Positions 8,480 through 16,762 of a DNA stretch of 63,696 bases are shown here, in pieces. Made by a program: the position numbers and the translations under genes. The stretch lies in contig JAJZZP010000105.1 in the NCBI GenBank assembly GCA_021797515.1, positions 1 to 63,696 on the forward strand. The letters are read 5' to 3'. This DNA is from Bacillota bacterium (GTDB lineage Bacteria; Bacillota; Sulfobacillia; Sulfobacillales; Sulfobacillaceae). Numbering within the stretch: position 1 is the first letter of the stretch; the number at the start of each line of letters is the position of its first letter. The notes beneath the pieces are model-generated. The model made no database searches. It was not told the DNA's origin and saw only the letters and a program-made list of their open reading frames with translations.

Positions 8480-9618
8480 CCTTGAAAGATGCCGAACTCT
8501 CGGTGGCCAAACTGCTCGGCGGCAACCCGCTCTCCATTGGCCACTGCAATAATCTTGCGGAGTAATGCCCGTCCCACCTCTTCGACCGTCAAAAACCCGT
8601 CAATTATGGGCCCAGCGTCAAAGTCTATGAGGTCCGGCAAGGATCTCTTGAGCGCGGTGCGCGTGGACACTTTAATCACCGGTACAATAGAGGCACCGGT
8701 CGGCGTTCCACGGCCGGTAGTAAACACGATGATCTGGGCACCACCAGCCACCATGCCAACAAACTGCATGACATCATGTCCGGGGGTGTCCATGATTACC
8801 AAACCATGAGTGCGAGGACGCTCTGCGTAATCGATAACGTCGGTTACCGGACTACTCCCGCCTTTATGCACGCACCCCAAAGATTTTTCCTCAATCGTAG
8901 TAATACCACCGGCCATATTTCCTGGCGCCGGCTGCCCGCCACGAAAGTCCACACCCATCCGCATCGCAGCCTGCTCCGCATGAGACACTGTGTGCCATAC
9001 CGCCTGACTCACCGTGGGCGTCACTGCCCGCTCCGCTAAAAGGCGCTCCGCCCCAATGAGTTCTGTGGTCTCGGCTAAAATTGAGGTGCCACCATAACCA
9101 ATCACCAGATCACTGGCATATCCCAAACTAGGATTAGCGGAAAGCCCAGAACAGGCATCGGAACCGCCACACTCGGTGGCTAACAGCAAGTGCTCTAGCC
9201 CGGCAGGTCTGCGTGTCATCGTCTGGGATTCGTGGACAAAACGCTGAGCAGCTTCCCTTGCATTGGCTTCTGCCTTCCTTCTTCCACCTGCCCGATCAAA
9301 GGCGGCCACTTCAAAACGGACGGTTTCGGGGAGGTTCGCCGTCACCGCCTCGACGACCGGGTCATCTGCACTGTACGCCACAATAACCGTAGCATAGACA
9401 TTGGGATGATCGATCCATCCTCTGAAAGTCCGCACCGCCAATGCAAAGCCTTCCACTCCGGGATCAATATCCTGATGCAGTTCCACCCCGACGCTGCCCG
9501 ACACTTGAAAACATACCAACGAGGCAGTCGAACTCACCGCCGGGGACAAGGGCAGCACTAACACATGATTTCGGGTGCCCACTCGGCCATCCGGGCGCCA
9601 AAATCCCTGAAATGTCAT
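8458..9618 (-). CDS. UxaA-family altronate/sugar-acid dehydratase, large subunit
   Basis: A full-length (386-residue) large subunit of the UxaA/GarD dehydratase family. It has the N-terminal GFWRPDGRVGTRNHVLVLP, the central ATECGGSDACSGLSANPSLG with the conserved cysteine and metal-site residues, the NMAGGITTIEEKSLG loop and the C-terminal TTGRGTPTG. These enzymes remove water from aldonic or aldaric acids in an iron-dependent reaction, giving 2-keto-3-deoxy acids. The usual N-terminal SAF domain is absent from this polypeptide; it is supplied by the fusion protein directly downstream. The start is ATG 9618 behind AAGGAGGAC. Substrate is inferred only as a hexonate or 6-deoxyhexonate. Confidence 0.85.
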   Translation of the reverse strand: MTFQGFWRPDGRVGTRNHVLVLPLSPAVSSTASLVCFQVSGSVGVELHQDIDPGVEGFALAVRTFRGWIDHPNVYATVIVAYSADDPVVEAVTANLPETVRFEVAAFDRAGGRRKAEANAREAAQRFVHESQTMTRRPAGLEHLLLATECGGSDACSGLSANPSLGYASDLVIGYGGTSILAETTELIGAERLLAERAVTPTVSQAVWHTVSHAEQAAMRMGVDFRGGQPAPGNMAGGITTIEEKSLGCVHKGGSSPVTDVIDYAERPRTHGLVIMDTPGHDVMQFVGMVAGGAQIIVFTTGRGTPTGASIVPVIKVSTRTALKRSLPDLIDFDAGPIIDGFLTVEEVGRALLRKIIAVANGERVAAEQFGHREFGIFQGWGAAMP

Positions 9619-9656
9619 CACAAGTCCTCCTTATACAGAACTCTCCCCAGTAGGGA

Positions 9657-9858
9657 TTACAATGCCGCCACGTCGTACACCAACAACCGCTCGGACTCTC
9701 CGGGATCAAACGTGATGAACTGCCGTCCATCAAGCCCATGGTCGTGGTGTCGCCCACCGCGCCGTGCCAATCATTTCCCGTACGCACCACAAACTGAGCA
9801 GGTCCGGCTAACACGATTCCTTTGGGGAGATATTTGTGTTGCTTAAGAAATCCCGGGG
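9657..9858 (-). pseudogene. Unidentified C-terminal gene fragment
   Basis: The minus strand encodes a protein-like stretch, YLPKGIVLAGPAQFVVRTG followed by a shift of frame near 9730 into GRQFITFDPGESERLLVYDV and a stop at 9657. The pieces have natural amino-acid composition and end cleanly, but no start or upstream part exists. I do not recognise the family. It sits in the decayed stretch between the UxaA gene and the SDR. Confidence 0.35.
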
Positions 9859-9878
9859 AGAAACTCCGCTATTGATGC

Positions 9879-10271
9879 TCACACCTCATATACAATCGCC
9901 CCGACCCGTACAGGACCGTGCCCCCCGATCACCAATGGTCCTTCGATATCGGCCGTCATACTGGGGCCCGTGACCATTTTGAACAATGGGGGCAAGGTAG
10001 CCCCCGCCATCTGGGAAAGGCCTTCTGCCCTTTGGGTATACGCCACCACATTCCCCCCATCCGGGCAATGGCTCATGACGAAGTCCTCGGTTAACCCCAT
10101 TGCGGCGTTGTCGGGATCGTGTGCGGCCATGGTAAACTGACCACAGAAGGTTTGATCTGGCGGAAATCGCACTTCCGCGCCACGCCGCTCTAAGACACGG
10201 ACCACGGCGACCCCCGCTTCTGGACGAAACGCATCCACCATCCAAGTCACAAAAAGTCCAACGGATTTCAG
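9879..10271 (-). pseudogene. LutA/LutC-like chimera left by an internal deletion
   Basis: The reading frame begins with a LutA-type N-terminus (KSVGLFVTWMVDAFRPEAG, then FPPDQTFCGQ, the first part of the cysteine-rich CCG fold). After about 70 residues it passes into the last part of a LUD-domain protein such as LutC (KMVTGPSMTADIEGPLVIGG). The iron-sulfur LutB and most of LutA and LutC are missing, as if one deletion joined the ends of a lutABC operon. The ribosome site GGAGGG is present but the codon at the expected start (10271) is CTG. The family assignment of the C-terminal piece is the less certain part. LutABC oxidises L-lactate to pyruvate; this remnant cannot. Confidence 0.55.
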
Positions 10272-10308
10272 TTCGATCCCTCCCTTTCCACCGCAAATTG
10301 CTTTCTCA

Positions 10309-10789
10309 CTAGCCAATGTGCGTAACCAATTCCCCCAGGCCTTGGACCGTGACACCGACTCGTTCCCCGGGTTGAAGCTACTTACGGATTTCCGGCTTTT
10401 TCCCTAAAATCACGCCTTCAGGGGTACCGGTAAAAATAACATCTCCAGGCTCTAACGTCATATAGTGGGAAATCTAGCTGGTCGGGATCCGAAATTTTAT
10501 CAGCAGTCACCGTATACGGGCCCATGGCGCCAAAAATCGGCACTTTTGCCCAATAACCACTGACTGGTGCGAAACTGCAAATCACGAGCCGAAAGATCAT
10601 TGCCATTACAATATCCATATATGTAGCTAAGAGCATCCGACTCCGAAGTTCGTGCACAATGGCGGCCCATCACGATGATCAGTTCCGCCTCATAATCCAT
10701 CTGGTGGGAATCGGCCGGAACCGAAACCGTCGCCTCAATATCCACGCCAATTCTTTTGAGCCATTGTAATCCCCCGTAGCAAATTTCAT
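10309..10789 (-). pseudogene. FAH-family hydrolase (2,4-diketo-3-deoxy sugar-acid type), decayed
   Basis: Fragments in several frames reconstruct one fumarylacetoacetate-hydrolase-family gene. ATG 10789 (MKFATGDYNG) follows AAGGGGGG; then comes YEAELIIVMGRH, GYCNGNDLSARDLQFRTSQW, GDVIFTGTPEGVILGKKPE and finally ERVGVTVQGLGELVTHIG with a TAG stop at 10309. At least two frameshifts and an in-frame stop (GKKPEIRK then stop) interrupt it. The QFRTSQWLLGKSAD segment is like hydrolases that split 2,4-diketo-3-deoxy-L-fuconate or -rhamnonate into pyruvate and L-lactate. It lies between the SDR and the LutA/LutC remnant. Confidence 0.7.
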
Positions 10790-10829
10790 CCAAAGTCCCC
10801 CCTTGCCTCGGTAGTTAGCCATTACGCCT

Positions 10830-11606
10830 TTAAAATACTTTTGCCGTGGATACGCCTCCATCCACAATTAACGCGGTTCCTAAAGCAAATCGCGCTTCAT
10901 CAGATGCGAGAAACAAGACCGAATAGGCAACGTCCTCAGGAGTCATTAGTTCATTGTTCAATTGACGTTTCTTTAAATTATCCACGGCTTCTTGATAATT
11001 GTCCGCGTAATGATTTTTAAGATATCCTTCAACAAAGGGAGTATAGACCGTTCCAGGAAGCACAGCGGCTACCCTGATATTTTCTTGGGAATGATCCGCG
11101 GCCATCGCGCGAGTTAGGCCCAATACCGCTCCTTTACTGGTGGCGTAAGCCGCCCGGCTTTTAAGACCGATCACGGCAATCGTGGACGACATATTAATAA
11201 TAATCCCGCCGCCTTGGCGACGCATTACCGGCACCACCAAATGGCTAAGGAGATATACTCCGCGCAAGTTGACCCGCATGACTCGGTCCCAATCGCCAGG
11301 GTCACAATCTACCACATCTCCCACGGCACTGACGCCGGCATTATTAAACAAAACATCAATCCGACCAAAATGCTTGGCCACGGCATCTACTGCCGTCGCA
11401 GCAGGCAACTCGTCTGCTACATCCGCCTCAATAAATATTGCCGGATAGCCTTGCCCCACCAATTCGTCGACAACCCGATTGCCTCCTTTAATATCAATAT
11501 CGACCACCGCAATTTTTCCGCCTTCTTTAGCAAAAAGGCGAGCCGTGGCCTCACCAATGCCGGATGCTCCCCCAGTAATGAGGCAAACCTTATCCTGTAC
11601 TCGCAT
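10830..11606 (-). CDS. SDR-family sugar/alcohol dehydrogenase
   Basis: A 258-residue classical short-chain dehydrogenase: the cofactor loop ITGGASGIGEATA near residue 10, NNAG near 88, the catalytic serine in NMSSTIAV and YATSK with Tyr and Lys. Aspartate in VVDIDIKGG after beta-2 points to NAD. The start at 11606 (MRVQDK) fits the AAAGGGATGG site better than the upstream ATGs. It follows the mutarotase gene and precedes the decayed hydrolase, so oxidation of the free sugar (for example L-fucose) to its lactone, or of a keto-deoxy acid, is likely. Confidence 0.85.
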   Translation of the reverse strand: MRVQDKVCLITGGASGIGEATARLFAKEGGKIAVVDIDIKGGNRVVDELVGQGYPAIFIEADVADELPAATAVDAVAKHFGRIDVLFNNAGVSAVGDVVDCDPGDWDRVMRVNLRGVYLLSHLVVPVMRRQGGGIIINMSSTIAVIGLKSRAAYATSKGAVLGLTRAMAADHSQENIRVAAVLPGTVYTPFVEGYLKNHYADNYQEAVDNLKKRQLNNELMTPEDVAYSVLFLASDEARFALGTALIVDGGVSTAKVF

Positions 11607-11691
11607 AATCGATCCATCCCTTTCCATCATCAGGATTCCTTAGAATCCGAAATCATCTCGTGTTTGACCTTATTGTTGCCGGATAACCCCA

Positions 11692-12024
11692 CTAATCTTG
11701 ATGATATACTTCTTCCATTACCGACCACCATTGGTTTTCTGGGTGGCCCGGTAACGGCATTTGACAGGGTTTACAAAGCTCCCACCACTGCTGGGTGGTC
11801 GGGTCCGCAGCCATTAGGTCCATGTCCTGCTGATAGTTCTCACCCTCATACTCGAAATAGCTAAAGAGCCACCCGTCCTTATAAAAAATTGAGTAATTGC
11901 GCATATGGGACTGAGAGATTACCTCCTGGATCCGTGGCCATACATTGCGATGCAGCGCCTTATATTTTTCAACTTGTTCCTCTCGCAGCCGTATCACACT
12001 ACCATATCGTTTCAAACCTTCCAT
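11692..12024 (-). CDS. rhaM: L-rhamnose mutarotase-family protein
   Basis: About 110 residues with the compact ferredoxin-like fold of RhaM/YiiL (DUF718). It has RYGSVIRLREEQVEKYKALH with the family's active-site histidine, then NYSIFYKDGWLFSYFEYEG and QWWELCKPCQMPLP. The family interconverts alpha and beta anomers of L-rhamnose; the related Cj0488 lies in the Campylobacter fucose locus. The gene starts 20 bases after the permease stop and ends the transport part of the cluster. The symbol reflects family, not proven substrate. Confidence 0.85.
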   Translation of the reverse strand: MEGLKRYGSVIRLREEQVEKYKALHRNVWPRIQEVISQSHMRNYSIFYKDGWLFSYFEYEGENYQQDMDLMAADPTTQQWWELCKPCQMPLPGHPENQWWSVMEEVYHQD

Positions 12025-12044
12025 TCCTCCTTTCGATGGAGTCA

Positions 12045-12998
12045 CTATTCTTTGATGGCCCCAATCATCGCGCCTCTCTGCAAATAGCGTTGAGCCCCAA
12101 TGAAGACCAACAATACGGGCAACATTGTTACAATAGATGCCAAGGCGAGTTCTGGCATATACAATTTAACGTTCAAACCTTCCTCAGGATTGATCAACTG
12201 ACTAGACGAAATCATCTGAAGCAATCCGACTGCCAGCGGGGATTGTTGAGTTTGGGGCAATAAGACATAAGGTAAAAAGAAATTTGTCCAACCCGCGACG
12301 AAGGAAAAAAACCCCACCAATGCGACGACTTGTCGAGATAGCGGAACCGCGATGCGAAAAAAAATTGCGAGTTCAGTCAGTCCATCCACACGAGCCGCCT
12401 CGATCAGCTCCATCGGTAGCGCGGTTCGATAATGGATATAGGACAAGTACACACCAAAAGGGTAGAAGCCGAAGATGATCACTACAGGCCACAAAGAATT
12501 CAATAAATGAACCGTGCTAACTTCTAAAAAGAGCGGTATAACCAGCACCGTATTGGGCATCACCATCAACAATAGCGTGAGGAACAGTAAGGCCTGGCGC
12601 TTAGGAAATTGCAGCCGCGCCATCGCATACCCACTAGGAATGGAAATTGCAATGGCCAGTAAAGTTCCACCACCAACCATGATAACGGTGTTCTTGAACC
12701 ACTCTAGGTAAATCCCATTGTCAAAACCCATAACCTGGGACCAGGCATACTTAACATTGGCCAACGTACCAAATGCAATGCCTCCGAGCGCCATATTGGC
12801 TTGAGTTCTGGTAGGTGCTACCAATAACCCAATAATCGGGTAGACAAATGCCACCCCAATTGCAATCATCACCACCACACGAAATACAGGACCTAAATGA
12901 CCATGGTTTCCGGCCCGATATGAAGATCCCTTAACCGTTTCTGGTTGTATCGTTTCCTTTTGATTATTCAATGTGTGAGCCACCTCCGGGCTTTCCAT
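12045..12998 (-). CDS. Sugar ABC importer permease, MalG type
   Basis: A 317-residue permease with six membrane helices and the cytoplasmic coupling motif EAARVDGLTELAIFFRIAVP that docks on the ATPase. The family is MalG/AraQ of the CUT1 sugar importers. The start is ATG 12998 after AGGAGGAGGG. It pairs with the permease at 13020 and the binding protein at 14120. No ATPase gene lies in this cluster, which is normal for importers that share an MsmX-type ATPase (compare 56715). Confidence 0.9.
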   Translation of the reverse strand: MESPEVAHTLNNQKETIQPETVKGSSYRAGNHGHLGPVFRVVVMIAIGVAFVYPIIGLLVAPTRTQANMALGGIAFGTLANVKYAWSQVMGFDNGIYLEWFKNTVIMVGGGTLLAIAISIPSGYAMARLQFPKRQALLFLTLLLMVMPNTVLVIPLFLEVSTVHLLNSLWPVVIIFGFYPFGVYLSYIHYRTALPMELIEAARVDGLTELAIFFRIAVPLSRQVVALVGFFSFVAGWTNFFLPYVLLPQTQQSPLAVGLLQMISSSQLINPEEGLNVKLYMPELALASIVTMLPVLLVFIGAQRYLQRGAMIGAIKE

Positions 12999-13019
12999 CC
13001 TGGCCGTCCCTCCTCCTGT

Positions 13020-13964
13020 CTAGGATTGCTCTAATATACCGGTTCGGGTCACCACAACCATGGCAATGGCCAACGTAATCACTAAAAGAATGATCGATAA
13101 CGCTGCCGCCGCACCCGTGTTGCCTACCGAATAAGCATATGTGTAACTCAATTGATTCGGAGACCACTGGGGGGAAATCAACCCTTGAGCCACTTCATTT
13201 AATACCTGAGGTTCAAGAAAAATTTGGAACCCGTAAGCAAAGTTCATCAGGGCCAAGTATCCAATCCACGGTTTGATAAGGGGCAGTTTCACATGCCAAA
13301 TTGTTGTCCAGGTACTGCAACCATCAATCTTGGCAGCATCTAATACCTCATCGGAAATGCTATTAAGACCACCATAGACTATGAGGATCCAAGAACCTGC
13401 TCCTTCGAAAAACAGCATGGCTGCCAAAATCCAAATGACATTGCTTGAGGAGGCTAAAATACCGTCCAAACTGGTAGCTCCCAAGGCCCGCAACAAAAAA
13501 TTTACCGGGCTTACCCCAGGGTCAATCAGCAAAAGCCACAACATAAAGTTGGTCATGCCGGCTAACGCCCCTGGAATGTAATAGATAAACATCATAAGTC
13601 GTCCAAAACGTCCACGGGTCGCATCCACGAGCAACGCCATTCCCACAACCCCGATAATCATCATAGGCAGCCACACAACCAATAACAAACCGACATTGGC
13701 AAACGACGCCAGAAACCGAAAATTAGTAATCACCGTGACATAGTTCAAGATAGCGGTAAATCCGTTGCCTGTAGGAGAGGCAAAGCTCTCCACCAACGCA
13801 TAAATTGCTGGTAGTACCCCGACTAGGGCCATGACCACAACAAACGGAGCAACTAGTATTAGCGCTCCTTTTGACGGTGGCCGGTTTCGTTTTTGAACAC
13901 TTTTCCCATTTTTTGAGGGAGTTTTTGCCGACGTGATTCCTGGCTGGGCTGAATTGTCAAGCAC
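13020..13964 (-). CDS. Sugar ABC importer permease, MalF/UgpA type
   Basis: A 314-residue permease with an N-terminal basic tail, six helices and the EAA loop DAAKIDGCSTWTTIWHVKLP. CUT1 family, partner of the MalG-type permease 21 bases downstream. The start is GTG 13964 behind GGGGGATAGGG. Together with the lipoprotein upstream it would import a mono- or oligosaccharide, probably the substrate of the enzymes encoded after it. Confidence 0.9.
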   Translation of the reverse strand: MLDNSAQPGITSAKTPSKNGKSVQKRNRPPSKGALILVAPFVVVMALVGVLPAIYALVESFASPTGNGFTAILNYVTVITNFRFLASFANVGLLLVVWLPMMIIGVVGMALLVDATRGRFGRLMMFIYYIPGALAGMTNFMLWLLLIDPGVSPVNFLLRALGATSLDGILASSSNVIWILAAMLFFEGAGSWILIVYGGLNSISDEVLDAAKIDGCSTWTTIWHVKLPLIKPWIGYLALMNFAYGFQIFLEPQVLNEVAQGLISPQWSPNQLSYTYAYSVGNTGAAAALSIILLVITLAIAMVVVTRTGILEQS

Positions 13965-14119
13965 TACCCTATCCCCCTTCCAGTGGATTTTTGCGGTTAA
14001 ATCGTTGTCTCGGGCAGGAAATGAGTGGACACACCCGAAGCCGACACTGGTTATCCTCGGAATAAGCCCACCCCATCTCCCTTACGCCTGTTTTGCAAAT
14101 CGCGCCCAGTAGTCCAGCA

Positions 14120-15439
14120 TTACTTGGTTACCACGTTGTATCCATATAATTGAGCGTAATTGACCAGGGCTTTTTGATACGCAGGCCAGACTTGATTTAA
14201 GGTCTCCCCGTTCACAATGGCTGGAGCAACCGTCGTGTCCCAAACTCCGTCGGGATCAAACTCGGTGTAGGGATGCCCTCTCCACACCATTTTCACCGCC
14301 GATTTGAAGGCGCTGACAAGTTGTGATTTATCTACAAAGTAATTGGAGTTCAGAACGTTTTTTTGTAGCCACGGTTGCTCGTCGGGGCCATAAGCAGGAA
14401 ATGTGGGTGCCAGATCTACCTGGTTTTTAGGGTTAGTAGCCACAAATTCAGCGAACGTAACCGCATTCTTTAACAACTGACCCGAGATATGTGAGGAAAC
14501 TCCCCAGAGACCACCCCCCTCATCACCAGTGTAATTTTGACCAGGCCATGTGAGTGGTGCCGAGGCAGTGATTTCACCTGCAGGTACATGAAATGCATCC
14601 TTAAATTCGAATTGTCCATACCAAGTTGCCCCAGGGGTCATTACGACTTTCGCCCCTACAGCATCCGCCTCGGTGGTAAACAATCCTGCCGTCGAAAGTA
14701 CCTTCGCCTTAATCAGAGGATCCAAAAGATTAACCATCCGAGTGCAATTCGGACTATTCAGATTAATATTAACCGTGTTGGGCCCCACCAAGGTGTTGGC
14801 CGGGCATGCACTCCCCCAGAAATAACGGTCAAATGTATATGTTGAACCAATGAACCCCACATAATACCCGGGATGTTGCTTGGCAATCTCAAGACCTAAC
14901 GCTTGATATTGGGGCCAGGTCTTAGGCGGTGTATACCCCCATTCTTGGAACAGCTTCGCGTTATACCAGAGAACATCCGCTGCATCATCATTTCGTAGGC
15001 ACCGCAATTGTCCACCAATTTCACAAGCAGAAATCGCAGCCGGGGCATACCCGTTCACCAGAGACTTAGGCACCAAATTCGTCAGGTTTGCAGTGTAATT
15101 AATTTGTGGACTCGATGCCCACGATATGTCGCTGTTGGTGGGGAAAAAAATCGCATCAGGCCACCCGCTGCCCGACTTGTTAAACAGCTCAAACTTCCCC
15201 CGTAGTGCATCATTTCCAATGTTGTCACTAATGATGTCCATCTTAACCTTGATATTCGGATACGCTTTTTCAAACGCCTTTACCGCTGACACCCGAGGGG
15301 CGTCGACCCATACTACCAAAGGACCCGACGACTGACTCGATGAAGCAGCCGGTGCGGAACCGGTTGACCCACATCCGGCCAATACCATTGAAACAGCAGC
15401 GGTTAGTCCTGCTATGGTTGCAACCTTGGCTGTTCGCAT
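14120..15439 (-). CDS. Sugar-binding lipoprotein of ABC importer
   Basis: A 439-residue family 1 solute-binding protein. The start at 15439 gives a proper lipoprotein signal: MRTAKVATI, a hydrophobic core and the lipobox VLAGC with the acylated Cys at position 23; GGAAAGGAGAGAGG lies in front. The mature part has the usual two-lobed pattern, with RNDDAADVLWYNAKLFQEWG near residue 140 and a C-terminal repeat of aromatic residues. It captures a sugar outside the membrane for the two permeases downstream. It is transcribed after the IclR gene. Confidence 0.9.
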   Translation of the reverse strand: MRTAKVATIAGLTAAVSMVLAGCGSTGSAPAASSSQSSGPLVVWVDAPRVSAVKAFEKAYPNIKVKMDIISDNIGNDALRGKFELFNKSGSGWPDAIFFPTNSDISWASSPQINYTANLTNLVPKSLVNGYAPAAISACEIGGQLRCLRNDDAADVLWYNAKLFQEWGYTPPKTWPQYQALGLEIAKQHPGYYVGFIGSTYTFDRYFWGSACPANTLVGPNTVNINLNSPNCTRMVNLLDPLIKAKVLSTAGLFTTEADAVGAKVVMTPGATWYGQFEFKDAFHVPAGEITASAPLTWPGQNYTGDEGGGLWGVSSHISGQLLKNAVTFAEFVATNPKNQVDLAPTFPAYGPDEQPWLQKNVLNSNYFVDKSQLVSAFKSAVKMVWRGHPYTEFDPDGVWDTTVAPAIVNGETLNQVWPAYQKALVNYAQLYGYNVVTK

Positions 15440-15543
15440 TGCCTCTCTCCTTTCCGAATTGAACATCCATTCTCTAGTTCGTGATTCATCTGCGTCGATC
15501 CACAAAATTCCACGGCCGTACCCAGAAGGAAATGCTATCTTCC

Positions 15544-16335
15544 CTAGGTAAGAAGTTGGTTCATGCTTTGATGCCCACTGAGTTCCTTGGAAAGCCTTGC
15601 TGTCGTTTCTCGCAATAACGCAACATATTTGGATTGATTCTCGGGAGTAAACCGTATGGTGGGAATGGCGATACTTACTGCGGCAATGACACGCTCATTG
15701 ACCAATATTGGAACTGCAACGCAACGCACACCAAAAGATAGCTCTTCCTCATCTTCGGCATACCCTAGTATTTGAGCCCGTTGGACCGCTTCATCCAATC
15801 CCTCTTTGTGAATAATGGTATGCGCCGTATATACGGTCCACGGACACCGCGCGTAGTAGCCATTCCGTTCTTCCTGTGTCATGGCTGCCAAGAAAATCTT
15901 GCCTAACGCCGATGCATACAAAGGAGCCCGTTGCCCGCTACGGACGAACACTCCAGCCCGATAATCCTTGTCCTCCCAGCGCCCTAAATAAAAGACCTCA
16001 TCGGCGCGCAAAATGCCCAGATTGGTCACCTCTCGGGTCGTATCACAAAGTTGTTGGAGGTATGGCTCGCATTTCCGCAAAAGCACGTTGTCGCGGCTTT
16101 GCGACTGGCCCAAAACAATAGCCATCGGCCCCAGGGTATAAGCGCCGTCCTCCATATCGAGATAATCTTTAGCGACAAGAGTCCTCGCCAATCGATACGC
16201 AGTATTCCGATGAAGTTTCATGCTTTCGGCAATTTCACCCAGTTTGACGGGAGTTGGTCTTGACGCGACATATTCGAGAATGCTCAAAGCCCTTTCGACA
16301 GCCTGGGCGCCTTCTGGCACGTTGCTATTTTTCAT
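15544..16335 (-). CDS. IclR-family transcriptional regulator
   Basis: About 263 residues. The N-terminal winged helix (AVERALSILEYVASRP, KLGEIAESMKLHRNTAYRLARTL) is followed by the IclR ligand-binding domain (ASALGKIFLAAM, FGVRCVAVPILVNERVIAAVSIA). The start at 16335 is better spaced from GGGTGAT than the ATG at 16350. It heads the importer and sugar-acid genes on the same strand and probably controls them and itself; a near-palindromic site lies at 16353-16368. IclR proteins often control sugar-acid and fucose loci. Confidence 0.9.
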   Translation of the reverse strand: MKNSNVPEGAQAVERALSILEYVASRPTPVKLGEIAESMKLHRNTAYRLARTLVAKDYLDMEDGAYTLGPMAIVLGQSQSRDNVLLRKCEPYLQQLCDTTREVTNLGILRADEVFYLGRWEDKDYRAGVFVRSGQRAPLYASALGKIFLAAMTQEERNGYYARCPWTVYTAHTIIHKEGLDEAVQRAQILGYAEDEEELSFGVRCVAVPILVNERVIAAVSIAIPTIRFTPENQSKYVALLRETTARLSKELSGHQSMNQLLT

Positions 16336-16352
16336 CGATATCACCCGCATTA

Positions 16353-16397
16353 TGGAAAGGATATTTCATATTGTAGTCTTAATCGAATTTTTGTCAA
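16353..16397 (-). promoter_or_regulatory. Promoter and candidate operator of the IclR-headed operon
   Basis: On the minus strand, TTGACA (16392-16397) and TACAAT (16370-16375) are separated by 16 bases, a good sigma-A promoter. Just downstream, TGAAATATCCTTTCCA (16353-16368) resembles the IclR palindrome TGGAAAT-N-ATTTCCA, suited to autoregulation. Confidence 0.6.
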
Positions 16398-16425
16398 TTG
16401 ATTTGGAATGTCATGCTTTGAGAAA

Positions 16426-16679
16426 TCATTGTGGAATAGGAGCTTTGCTGTAAGTATTGGTGGTAATAGCATACATGTGACCACAGCTAAGAAAGTCTCC
16501 TAAAGATCTCATCAGAAACCGACGATAATCCTTACGCATTGCAAAGATTAGAGGGGACAACGGCTTGTTGCCTCCCCATTTGATCGTCGATACACCGACC
16601 GCATTTTCTCCTACGGACTGTCACATAACTGAAAATACCTACCCAAGATAGCGGCAACGATCCCATCGCCTACCCCCAT
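16426..16679 (-). pseudogene. PfkB-family sugar kinase, N-terminal remnant
   Basis: ATG 16679 opens MGVGDGIVAAILGRYFQLCD, like the start of PfkB kinases (GDNVVD...). After a one-base shift near 16620 the sequence continues VGENAVGVSTIKWGGNK and IFAMRKDYRRFLMRSLGDF, matching the NAVNVA and GDDEYGRFLLRSL stretches of that family, and stops at 16426. Only about 85 of the usual 300 residues remain, without the catalytic C-terminal motif. It lies 84 bases after the GntR gene in the same orientation, so the operon once ended with, or passed through, a sugar or keto-sugar kinase. Confidence 0.5.
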
Positions 16680-16762
16680 GGTTTATTGACCATTATATGA
16701 ACATTGGTTTTTGCCATATCATCAATAGTTCCAGCGGGCGGGCGAAACTATGCCCAACCTGT

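Noticed and set aside
9464-9814. 116-codon minus-strand frame crossing the UxaA start
   Set aside because: Its second half is an out-of-frame reading of the UxaA gene; only the first part (near 9740-9814) belongs to the gene fragment reported at 9657.
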